Shown piece after piece: positions 24,671-31,994 of a stretch of DNA of 64,000 nt. This DNA is from UBA3792 sp045114775 (GTDB lineage: Bacteria > Bacillota > Clostridia > Christensenellales > CAG-138), in assembly GCA_045114775.1 (NCBI GenBank), contig JBGULC010000010.1, forward strand, positions 1-64,000, written 5' to 3'. The position numbers and the translations under genes are program-made. The notes below the pieces were generated by a model. That model saw nothing but the letters and a program-made list of their open reading frames with translations, made no database searches and was not told the origin of the DNA. Numbering within the stretch: position 1 is the stretch's first letter; each line of letters opens with the position of its first letter.

Positions 24671-26503
24671 ATGAAGCGGATCGCAGCATTGCTGCTTGCG
24701 CTGGCACTGCTTGCGTTCGGCTGCGCGGCGCAGACGGAAACCGAAGAAACTCCCGGCGAACCCGCAAAGGAGCCGGAAACGATTGCGGAAACATTGACCG
24801 GCACGGTCGAAACGATCGACGAACATGGTCTGTCCCTCTCGACGACGCCCGGCATGCCGGGCGGGCAAATGCCGCAGGGCAATCCCCCGGAAATGCCGGA
24901 CGGGCAAATGCCGCAGGGCAATCCGCCGGAAATGCCGGACGGGCAAATGCCGCAGGGCAACCCACCGGAAATGCCGGACGGACAAATACCGCAGGGCAAC
25001 CCGCCGGAAATGCCGGACGGACAAATGCCGCAGGGCAACCCGCCGGAAATGCCGGACGGACAAGGATTCCCCATGAACGCGGCGCGGACGCTGACATTTG
25101 CGGACGGCGTGACGTTTGCGGATGAGAACGGCGCTGCGATCGAAAGGACCGCGATCAAAGAAGGCGATACGGTGACCGTTTCGCTGAACGCGGAAGGACT
25201 TGTTCTTTCGGTGCAGAAGACGGCGAAAACGTTCAGCTTCGGCGGCCCGGAGGGCATGGGCGGCGCGCCTGGCGGCCCCGGCGGAAGCAAACCGGATTCG
25301 TACGCGGCGGTGAAGCCCTTTTCGCAGGACACGGAGATCGCCAATGAAACGATCCGTTCGACCGGCACGGACGAGAGCGCGATCCTCGTCGAAAACGACG
25401 CGAACGTCGCGGTGCGCGACTGCGCGATCGCGCGCGTTTCCGAAAACAGCACGGGCGGCGACAGCGCAAGCTTTTACGGCGTCGGCGCGGCGCTGCTCGT
25501 CACCGACGGCAGCCTGACCGTTGAAAACTGCACGATCGATACTGATTCCGCGGGCGGCGCGGGCGTGTTCGCCTACGGCGGCGGCACGGCGACCGTGCGC
25601 AGCACGGAGATCCGAACGAAGCAGGGTACGTCCGGCGGACTGCACGTTGCGGGCGGCGGCACGCTTTATGCCGAAAACTGCACCGTGGAAACGGACGGCG
25701 GCTCCGCGGCAGCGATCCGCTCCGATCGCGGCGGCGGCACGATGACGATCGACGGAGGCAGCTACGTTTCAAACGGCTCCGGCTCTCCCGCAATCTACTG
25801 CACGGCGGATATCACGGTGAATCACGCAAAGCTTGCTGCGACCGGTTCCGAGGCGGTCTGCATCGAGGGCAAGAACAGCCTGACGCTCAACGACTGCACG
25901 CTCGAGGGCAATATGCCGGACCTCGAACAAAACGACTGCACGTGGACGGTCATCCTCTATCAGAGCATGTCGGGCGACAGCGAAGTCGGCACGTCGCGGT
26001 TTTCGATGACCGGCGGCAAGCTCGTATCAAAACGCGGCGGTGTCTTTTACACGACCAACACGTCGAGCGAATTCCTGCTTGAAAATGTGGAGATTACAGC
26101 GAGCGACGACTGCCCGTTCCTTTTGAAATGCACCGGCAACAATAACGCGCGCGGCTGGGGCAGAAGCGGCGCGAACGGCGCGCAGAGCGTGTTCACAGCC
26201 GTCCGGCAGATCATGGCGGGCGATATCCTTTGGGACAGCGTCAGCACGCTTTCCGTGAAGCTCACGGAGGGCAGCGCGTGGACCGGCGCGTTTCTGAAGG
26301 AAGACGCGCAGGAAGGCGGCGCCGCGGCGCTGATGATCGACGCGGGCTCCGCGTGGATCGTTACCGGCGATTCCGTTCTGACGTCGCTTGAAAACCGCGG
26401 GACGATCGTCGATGCGCAGGGCAGGACCGTCACGGTCAGAACGGCCGCGGGCGAAGTGATCGCGGCGGGCGACAGCGCGTATACAGTCACCTTGCTCGGC
26501 TGA
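24671..26503 (+). CDS. Beta-helix surface lipoprotein with Met/Pro-rich tandem repeats
   Basis: A 610-residue lipoprotein (Cys18 in LAFGC). An N-terminal DUF5666-like strand region (TLTGTVETIDEHGLSLSTT) is interrupted by five 13-residue repeats of the type GQMPQGNPPEMPD, then resumes (LTFADGVTFADENGAAI, KEGDTVTVSLN). From about residue 230 to the end it is a right-handed parallel beta-helix with many short NCT/EN turns (VENCTIDTDSAGG, YAENCTVETDGG). GGAGGTGAT lies just before the ATG. A TATACT box is visible near 24640 but the -35 is weak. Such proteins bind or modify polysaccharide at the cell surface; no catalytic site can be assigned. Confidence 0.78.
   Translation: MKRIAALLLALALLAFGCAAQTETEETPGEPAKEPETIAETLTGTVETIDEHGLSLSTTPGMPGGQMPQGNPPEMPDGQMPQGNPPEMPDGQMPQGNPPEMPDGQIPQGNPPEMPDGQMPQGNPPEMPDGQGFPMNAARTLTFADGVTFADENGAAIERTAIKEGDTVTVSLNAEGLVLSVQKTAKTFSFGGPEGMGGAPGGPGGSKPDSYAAVKPFSQDTEIANETIRSTGTDESAILVENDANVAVRDCAIARVSENSTGGDSASFYGVGAALLVTDGSLTVENCTIDTDSAGGAGVFAYGGGTATVRSTEIRTKQGTSGGLHVAGGGTLYAENCTVETDGGSAAAIRSDRGGGTMTIDGGSYVSNGSGSPAIYCTADITVNHAKLAATGSEAVCIEGKNSLTLNDCTLEGNMPDLEQNDCTWTVILYQSMSGDSEVGTSRFSMTGGKLVSKRGGVFYTTNTSSEFLLENVEITASDDCPFLLKCTGNNNARGWGRSGANGAQSVFTAVRQIMAGDILWDSVSTLSVKLTEGSAWTGAFLKEDAQEGGAAALMIDAGSAWIVTGDSVLTSLENRGTIVDAQGRTVTVRTAAGEVIAAGDSAYTVTLLG
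24863..25057 (+). repeat. Five in-frame 39-nt tandem repeats
   Basis: Exact 39-base period, five copies, each coding GQMPQGNPPEMPD; copy 4 starts GQI instead of GQM. Third-position differences (ccc/ccg, ggg/gga) separate early from late copies, so the array has grown by stepwise duplication. Confidence 0.9.
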
Positions 26504-26534
26504 AGGAAGCTTCTGTAAACAAATCGCGCCGCAC

Positions 26535-26562
26535 TTGCAAAACAAGCGCGATAGGATATAAT
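26535..26562 (+). promoter_or_regulatory. Promoter of a broken lipoprotein gene
   Basis: TTGCAA (26535-26540), 16-base spacer, perfect TATAAT (26557-26562). It is intact although the gene it served is not. Confidence 0.7.
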
Positions 26563-26605
26563 CCGGGACAGGATAAACGTCCGAACCGAAAAGGAAAGCA
26601 AGTAT

Positions 26606-27197
26606 TTTAAGAAACGTTTTTTCATCGTTTTGCTTGCGCTTGTGCTGCTTTGCGGCATGATTGCGTGTCAGGAACCGAACGACGACCGCACGGTTGAGGA
26701 GCAGCCGACGGAACAGCCCGCAGCGGATGAAACGCCTGCGTCCGAACCTGAGACGGAGCCTGCAAAAGAACCGGAACCCGAGCCCGACATTTGAACGGAA
26801 GGTCGGGTACAGCGGAAACAAGGCGTCCGCGACCGTACAGGTCCCGACCGCGAACTGGTTTGCAAAGGAACGCAGCGGCGGTCTGCGCATCTGGTGCGCG
26901 CCGAGCGCAGAAAAGGCGGAGTCGAGCCAGTCCTGCATCCACATCGAATGCAAGGAGTCCGAGGACAAGATCAACTTCTGCCTCGACAGCTTCGAAAACC
27001 TCGTTGAGCTTGCGCCGATCACCGTCGGCGGGATCGAAATGGCGGGTCGCGAATACGACAACATCGCCATGCACCGGATCGAGTACTACGGCGAGATCGC
27101 GGAGGGCGTCTGGGTCAGCGTCAAGCTCACCGGCGCGGACTTCTCCGAAGGCACCGAAACCGAAGCGCTCGTCCAGAGCCTGACCTTTGAAGCATAA
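26606..27197 (+). pseudogene. Lipoprotein gene with lost start codon and a frameshift
   Basis: AAAGGA is followed, at start-codon distance, by TTT rather than ATG; after it the frame reads a clean lipoprotein signal (KKRFFIVLLALVLLCGMIAC) and a Glu/Pro linker, then stops at 26792-26794. Shifted by one base, the frame continues for 130 residues as a plausible extracellular domain (ERKVGYSGNKASATVQV, FENLVELAPITVGGIEMAG, GVWVSVKLTGADFSEGTET) to a stop at 27195. Upstream of TTT there is no ATG, GTG or TTG in frame before a stop. Two independent lesions support loss of function. Family unknown. Confidence 0.75.
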
Positions 27198-27211
27198 AAA
27201 TAGACCGATAT

Positions 27212-27251
27212 AAAAATGATCCATCGGGGTTCCCGATGGATCATTCTTTTT
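27212..27251. terminator. Bidirectional terminator
   Basis: ATGATCCATCGGG pairs with CCCGATGGATCAT, followed by TCTTTTT; A-run on the other side. It ends the broken lipoprotein gene and, in the other direction, pepF. Confidence 0.92.
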
Positions 27252-27258
27252 CAGGAAA

Positions 27259-29040
27259 TTACAGCTCCTTCAAGAGCTCTTTGAGCTCGCGGACGGAATC
27301 GCCGAAGATCTTCAGCGCATCCTTGACCGGCTGCGGGCTCGTGAGGTCGACGCCCGCCAGCTTCAGCTCGTTCAACGGATAATCGCTGCCGCCGGTGGTG
27401 AGAAACTTAAGATACCCCTCCGCGTCGCCGGTCTCGACGATATGCGACGCGATCGCGACTGCGGACGAGAAGCCCGTTGCGTATTGGAAGACGTAAAACG
27501 CGGTGTAGAAATGCGGGATGTACGCCCATTCGTAGGCGATGTTCTCCGGCACCTCCGCGCCTTCGTAGTACAGTTCGACGAGCGAACGATAGATCTCCGT
27601 CAGCTTCTCCGCGGTCAGCGGCTCGCCGTTCTGGTACGCCTCGTGCGCCTTGCGCTCGAACTCGGCAAACAGCGTCTGGCGGAACACTGTCGTGCGGAAG
27701 CCCTCCAGGAAGTGATTCAGCACGTATGCGCGGCGCGCCTTGTCGGTCTCGGTCGCAAGGAGGTACTTGGTGAGAAGCACCTCGTTCACGGTGGACGCGA
27801 CCTCCGCGACGAAGATGCAGTAGTCGTGGTTCATGTAGTCCTGCGTGTTGTCGGACTTATAGGAATGCATCGCGTGACCGAGCTCGTGCGCGGTGGTGTA
27901 TGCGTCGTCAAGCGCGTCGGTGTAGTTCAGAAGCACGTAGGGATGCACGCCGAATACGCCGCAGGAGAATGCGCCGCTGCGCTTGCCCTTGTTCTCGTAG
28001 ACGTCCATCCAGTTCTCGCTGTACGCCTTGTCGAGGAGCTTCTGATAGCCTTCGCCGAGCGGCAGCGTCGCCGCCTTGACCATCTTCTTCGCCTCCTCGA
28101 ACGGGACCTTGAAGTCCACGTCCTTGACCATCGGGCAGTAGAGGTCGTACATATCGAGCTTTTCGAGACCCAAAGCTTCCTTGCGGAGCTCAAGGTACTC
28201 GCGCATCGTCGGCAGGCTCTCGTGGACCGCTTCGATCAGGCTGTCGTAGACGGAGACCGGGATGTTGTTGCGGAACAGCGCCGCTTCGCACGCGCTCGCG
28301 TAATTGCGGACGTTCGCGTTGAACTGATCCAGCTTGACGTTGCCGCCGTACAGCGAGGCGAACGTGTTGATGTATTTCTTATAGGTGCCGAACATGGCGT
28401 TGAACGCCTCCTCGCGGACCGCGCGGACCGGGCTCTCGCGATAGACCCCGAAGTTGCCCGCGGTGAGCTGGACCTCGTTGCCCTCGGCGTCGTGGATCTT
28501 CGGCAGCTCCATGTCGACGTTCGTGAGCATCTCGTACGCGTCCTGCGGCGTCTGCGCGGCGTCGCCCATCATGGCGAGCATGCGCTCGCGCTGCGCGTCG
28601 AGGCAGTGTGCGCGGGACCGGGTGATGTTCTCGACCGTGAAGCGGTAGGGCTTCATTTCGTCCGGCGCAAGGAATTCATTGAGCTTCTCCTCCGGGATCG
28701 CAAGGATCTCCGGTTCAAAAAACGCGAGCATCGTCGAAAACTGCACGTACGCGTTTGTCGCCTTGCCGTCCATCTCCTGATGCTTCGTCTCGGAGCCGTC
28801 GGCGCAGCGGTGCAGATTCGCGTAGATATACGCTCTCTCCAGCCGTTCCGCGATCGCGTTGATCGTGTCTACGCCGGCCTTGAAGCTCTCGCGTGAGGTT
28901 CCGAGCGTGCCCTCGACCGCCGCGATCTTCGGAAGGTCCGAAACGATGGCGTTCAGCTCCGCTTCCCACGCCTCGTCGCTTGCGTACATGTGCGTAAAGT
29001 CCCACTGGAATTTCGGGTCCATGTCTTTTCTTGCCTGCAT
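27259..29040 (-). CDS. pepF: Oligoendopeptidase F (M3 family)
   Basis: A 593-residue cytosolic zinc peptidase that cuts medium-length peptides. The HELGH zinc motif is in TTAHELGHAMHSY near residue 384, with the third ligand Glu in IFVAEVASTVNEVLL. The start is chosen at MQARKD, with AAGGAGA 7 bases upstream, rather than an ATG 20 codons earlier that has no ribosome site and lies upstream of the predicted transcription start. Its own promoter is at 29099-29071 and it ends at a strong hairpin, so it is monocistronic. Confidence 0.95.
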   Translation of the reverse strand: MQARKDMDPKFQWDFTHMYASDEAWEAELNAIVSDLPKIAAVEGTLGTSRESFKAGVDTINAIAERLERAYIYANLHRCADGSETKHQEMDGKATNAYVQFSTMLAFFEPEILAIPEEKLNEFLAPDEMKPYRFTVENITRSRAHCLDAQRERMLAMMGDAAQTPQDAYEMLTNVDMELPKIHDAEGNEVQLTAGNFGVYRESPVRAVREEAFNAMFGTYKKYINTFASLYGGNVKLDQFNANVRNYASACEAALFRNNIPVSVYDSLIEAVHESLPTMREYLELRKEALGLEKLDMYDLYCPMVKDVDFKVPFEEAKKMVKAATLPLGEGYQKLLDKAYSENWMDVYENKGKRSGAFSCGVFGVHPYVLLNYTDALDDAYTTAHELGHAMHSYKSDNTQDYMNHDYCIFVAEVASTVNEVLLTKYLLATETDKARRAYVLNHFLEGFRTTVFRQTLFAEFERKAHEAYQNGEPLTAEKLTEIYRSLVELYYEGAEVPENIAYEWAYIPHFYTAFYVFQYATGFSSAVAIASHIVETGDAEGYLKFLTTGGSDYPLNELKLAGVDLTSPQPVKDALKIFGDSVRELKELLKEL

Positions 29041-29070
29041 GTTCGTTCTCCTTTTGTTTGATTCGGAAAC

Positions 29071-29099
29071 AGTATACCGCATCCGTGCCGCTTTGTCCA
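29071..29099 (-). promoter_or_regulatory. Promoter of pepF
   Basis: Minus strand TGGACA (29099-29094), 17-base spacer, TATACT (29076-29071). Confidence 0.75.
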
Positions 29100-29103
29100 C
29101 GGT

Positions 29104-29343
29104 TCACGGCGTTTTTTTCAGCGAATATGCCGTCGCTTTCCCGCGCCGGATGCATGTGACCGGCAGCCCGTACTTTTTGAGCAGCCGAAGATCGTCCGAC
29201 ACGCTCTTGCGCTCCGCGGGGACCCCGCGCTCGGAGAGCTTCAGAAGCAGCTCGCGCATCGTGATCGTCTGCCCTGTGGGAAGCCTTTCCAGAATGTCCT
29301 TCACATACAGGATCTTCAGTTTTCCGTCCGTTTTCTTTGCCAT
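29104..29343 (-). CDS. Short helix-turn-helix protein resembling a WYL regulator N-terminus
   Basis: A 79-residue protein: KLKILYVKDILERL, TITMRELLLKLSERG, VPAERKSVSDDLRLLKKYGLPV, then a short beta wing (CIRRGKATAYSL). This is the winged-helix N-domain seen in WYL-domain (PafBC/DeoR-like) regulators, where it is followed by some 200 residues of WYL sensor; here the gene stops after the wing. AAGGAGGG precedes the ATG. Either it is a true stand-alone DNA-binding protein or the stump of a longer regulator. It sits 5 bases upstream of the pepF promoter, so it may influence pepF. Confidence 0.65.
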   Translation of the reverse strand: MAKKTDGKLKILYVKDILERLPTGQTITMRELLLKLSERGVPAERKSVSDDLRLLKKYGLPVTCIRRGKATAYSLKKTP

Positions 29344-29467
29344 TATAAAGCCCTCCTTTCCGGCTCTTCGGGAACAGTATCGCATACGATCTGTCCGTTA
29401 AACCGGATCGGAGAGCGGGCGTCCCGGGACGTTTTCCCGCGCGGATATCACTGCGCCTTAGGCGTCT

Positions 29468-30838
29468 CTACCGCATAATGCTTCCGTCGAGCGCGTTGAT
29501 GCGCAGCACGCAAACGGTCTGATACCGGTCGTCCGCGCCGGCGAAGCCGTTGTCGACCGACGCGACAAACTCCCATGCGGGAAGCAGATAGAACTCCGTT
29601 GCACTGTCCTTGACCGGATAGCGCTGCATGGTGAGCCGCACCGTATGCACGGCAAGATTCATCGGATAACCCTTATCGATATACATGACCTTGCCGATGT
29701 ACTTTCTGAACAGCTCCTGCACCTCGGAAAACGGCAGCAGCTTCGCCGCCGCGTTCTCGGTCTTCAGAACGTGCGACGGACGCATATACTTGAACCGCAC
29801 GAGCTCGCCTTCCTTTGAGATCAAAAGCTCGATGTTCTCCGGTTCATACGGGATCGAATAGTCGATCGTTTCACTGCCGCCCGCCGCCTGCGCGGCGGTG
29901 TCTGAACCGTGGTACGTATACAGATCGGTTGCGGGCAGCCCGCCGTAGTTCGGCGCGAAGGAGACCATATATCCGTCGACCGTATAGGTGCCGAACGCCC
30001 GGGTGACGGATTCCGTCGGGTTGACCGACATCAGCGTCGCGTCGATCCCGAGCTTCTCTAAAACCGCCTGCGCCGTTTCGATCGCCGCCTTCTCCCCGTC
30101 GTTTTCCGGTATAGGCTTCTTCACAGCCGATGGAAGGATATTCGGATCCTCCGGCGCGTTCAGATAATGGATCGACGTTTCGGACGCCTTCAGATACCGG
30201 AACGTGCCGTCGCCGTTTTCCGCCATCAGATCGAAAGAACCCGCAGCGCCGTCCCACGGCACGAGCGGCGGATCGTCCGGCGCGTTTGCGTACACCTTGT
30301 TCGCATGCTCGAGCAGCATATCGTACTGCTTCCGTTCATATTCGTCGGTCGTCTTTTCCTTTTCGGAAAGATAGCGCTCCATCTGCGCCTTATAGTAGGA
30401 TTTGGTCTTTTCATGGCTTGCCGTATACGCCTGCCTGTCCTCGAACAGCACACGCACGAGCCGTTCCGCCTTCTCCGCGTCGGGTGGTGCAAAGCCGATC
30501 CGGTAGACCGGCGCGGTCCCGCTCTCGGGCGTCTGTACGATCGCGTCGATGCTGACGTCGAGCCGATCCATGGCAGCGGCGACCGAGAATTCGTCCGTCC
30601 ATCGCACTTCGGTCATGCGGACACGCTCCGGCGCGGACGGCTGTGCTTCTGGCTGCGGCTGCGCTTCGACGCCCGGTTGCGGTACGATCTCGACGGTCTC
30701 CGATTCCGGTCCGTTTGCTGCGGCAATGATGTCTTCGAGCTTTCCTTCGGCTTTGTTCACCACAAAATCCTCCGTCGGCGTCGGCTGACAGGCAGCGAGC
30801 AGCGCGCAGAGCAGGCAAAATACGATGATTCGTTTCAT
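29468..30838 (-). CDS. Hypothetical lipoprotein (456 aa), possibly DUF6034-like
   Basis: A lipoprotein signal (CALLAAC, Cys17) followed by QPTPTEDFVVNKAEGKLEDII, a start I associate, without certainty, with the DUF6034 lipoproteins of Clostridia. The remainder is a mixed alpha/beta extracellular protein with a charged helical stretch around residues 130-165 (AQMERYLSEKEKTTDEYERKQ) and a C-terminal half resembling regulators of the wall or quinoprotein-like folds only vaguely. No catalytic motif stands out. AAGGAGC is 9 bases before the ATG. Its promoter region carries three 11-bp-spaced direct repeats, so it is likely a target of a response regulator. Confidence 0.7.
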   Translation of the reverse strand: MKRIIVFCLLCALLAACQPTPTEDFVVNKAEGKLEDIIAAANGPESETVEIVPQPGVEAQPQPEAQPSAPERVRMTEVRWTDEFSVAAAMDRLDVSIDAIVQTPESGTAPVYRIGFAPPDAEKAERLVRVLFEDRQAYTASHEKTKSYYKAQMERYLSEKEKTTDEYERKQYDMLLEHANKVYANAPDDPPLVPWDGAAGSFDLMAENGDGTFRYLKASETSIHYLNAPEDPNILPSAVKKPIPENDGEKAAIETAQAVLEKLGIDATLMSVNPTESVTRAFGTYTVDGYMVSFAPNYGGLPATDLYTYHGSDTAAQAAGGSETIDYSIPYEPENIELLISKEGELVRFKYMRPSHVLKTENAAAKLLPFSEVQELFRKYIGKVMYIDKGYPMNLAVHTVRLTMQRYPVKDSATEFYLLPAWEFVASVDNGFAGADDRYQTVCVLRINALDGSIMR

Positions 30839-30870
30839 TCGGGTACGCTCCTTCCCCATTTTCTGTCACC

Positions 30871-30934
30871 ATCGTAGCATCCATATTCGTCCGAAACGTC
30901 ACAAAGTTGTAATGGAGTTGTAACAGAGTTGTAA
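30871..30934 (-). promoter_or_regulatory. Direct-repeat operator and promoter of the lipoprotein gene
   Basis: TTACAAC occurs three times on the minus strand (30934-30928, 30923-30917, 30912-30906), exactly 11 bases apart. The last copy ends 7 bases before the -35 position; the -10 is extended TGC-TACGAT (30876-30871) with a poor -35, as expected for an activated promoter. The pattern is that of OmpR/PhoB-family response regulators. Confidence 0.7.
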
Positions 30935-31182
30935 ATTCGTTCAGGCCGTAGAAAACGGCGCCGGAACATTTGCGGCGATGATTACCATATTCATCCCAAT
31001 GGATAGAAAGGCTTTCGCCCTTTCTTCTGTTCGCCGCAAATCAGCCGTGTTTTCCGGCCTGACTTCGCCGCGGACTCGTATCGTTAACGTGCCCGCAAAG
31101 CGCATATCACATTCCGCAGGGATATTTCACACGCCGCAGACGTTTGTCTGCGCGAAACACGGAAGCCCCTGCGCCTCGGCGC
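30935..31182. other. Intergenic stretch, no gene seen
   Basis: About 250 bases. A frame is open here on the plus strand but has no ribosome site, unusual composition and no recognisable product. Nothing else could be supported. Confidence 0.4.
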
Positions 31183-31215
31183 AAAAAACACCGCCGCGGT
31201 TTTCCGCAGCGGTGC
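31183..31215 (-). terminator. Terminator of the aquaporin gene
   Basis: On the minus strand CACCGCTGCGG pairs with CCGCGGCGGTG around AAAA, followed by TTTTTTG. Confidence 0.88.
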
Positions 31216-31232
31216 AGGATCAAGGATGGATA

Positions 31233-31910
31233 TTACTTTTCGGTTTTGTTCAGTACAAATTTCCAAAGCAGCGCGGCAAGCACGCCGCCGGCCATCGGGC
31301 CGACGAGGAAGATCCAGTACTCGCCGAGCGCCGGACCGCCCGCAAACGCGTCCATCAGCGCCGGGCCGAAGGAGCGGGCCGGGTTGACGCTTGTGCCGGT
31401 CAGGAAGATGCCGAGGAAGTGAACGAGCGTCAGAGAGCCGCCGATGATGAGTCCCGCAACGCTGCTGTTCTCCTTTTTGGACGTTGCGCCGAGCACCGCC
31501 AGCACGAAGATGCAGGTCAAAAGGACCTCGGCGAGAAGCGCGATCCCGATGCTGCCGTTTGCGCTGTTCGTTGCAAGGCCCGCGAAATTGCCCTTATTGA
31601 GCACGCCGAGCACCGCCGCGCCGGCTGTGGCGCCCGCAAACTGCGCGATCACATAGCCGATAAAATCCTTTACGCTCATGCCGCCGTTGATCAGCACCGC
31701 AACGGAGACCGCCGGGTTGATATGGCAGCCGGAGACATTTCCGATCGAATACGCCATCGCCACGATGACGCCGCCGAACGCAAGCGCCGTAATGATCGCT
31801 CCGGGAACATTGTCCGCGCCGCACTTGGACACGACGCCGACGCCGCAGGCAACCAGAACGAGTACGAACGTGCCGATGAACTCGGCAATGTACTTTTTCA
31901 GATTTTTCAT
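31233..31910 (-). CDS. MIP-family aquaporin (AqpZ-like)
   Basis: A 225-residue six-helix channel. Both half-helix motifs are intact: HINPAV and SVNPARS. Around the selectivity filter it keeps the pattern TLVHF...LTGTSVNPARS and the Phe of ALAFG, so His and Arg are in the water-channel positions; this argues for AqpZ-type water selectivity over glycerol transport. GGAGG precedes the ATG at 31910; the frame upstream is non-coding leader. It has its own promoter and terminator. Confidence 0.92.
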   Translation of the reverse strand: MKNLKKYIAEFIGTFVLVLVACGVGVVSKCGADNVPGAIITALAFGGVIVAMAYSIGNVSGCHINPAVSVAVLINGGMSVKDFIGYVIAQFAGATAGAAVLGVLNKGNFAGLATNSANGSIGIALLAEVLLTCIFVLAVLGATSKKENSSVAGLIIGGSLTLVHFLGIFLTGTSVNPARSFGPALMDAFAGGPALGEYWIFLVGPMAGGVLAALLWKFVLNKTEK

Positions 31911-31956
31911 AAGATTCCTCCTTTGATTGTTTTCGGCATACGCCGATTCTGTAAAC

Positions 31957-31985
31957 AGTATACCACCGGACCCCGGATCATGCAA
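31957..31985 (-). promoter_or_regulatory. Promoter of the aquaporin gene
   Basis: Minus strand TTGCAT (31985-31980), 17-base spacer, TATACT (31962-31957). Confidence 0.75.
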
Positions 31986-31994
31986 GCTGCGCGA

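Noticed and set aside
24863..25057. Possible CRISPR-like array
   Set aside because: The 39-base units are contiguous without spacers and code for protein repeats in frame.
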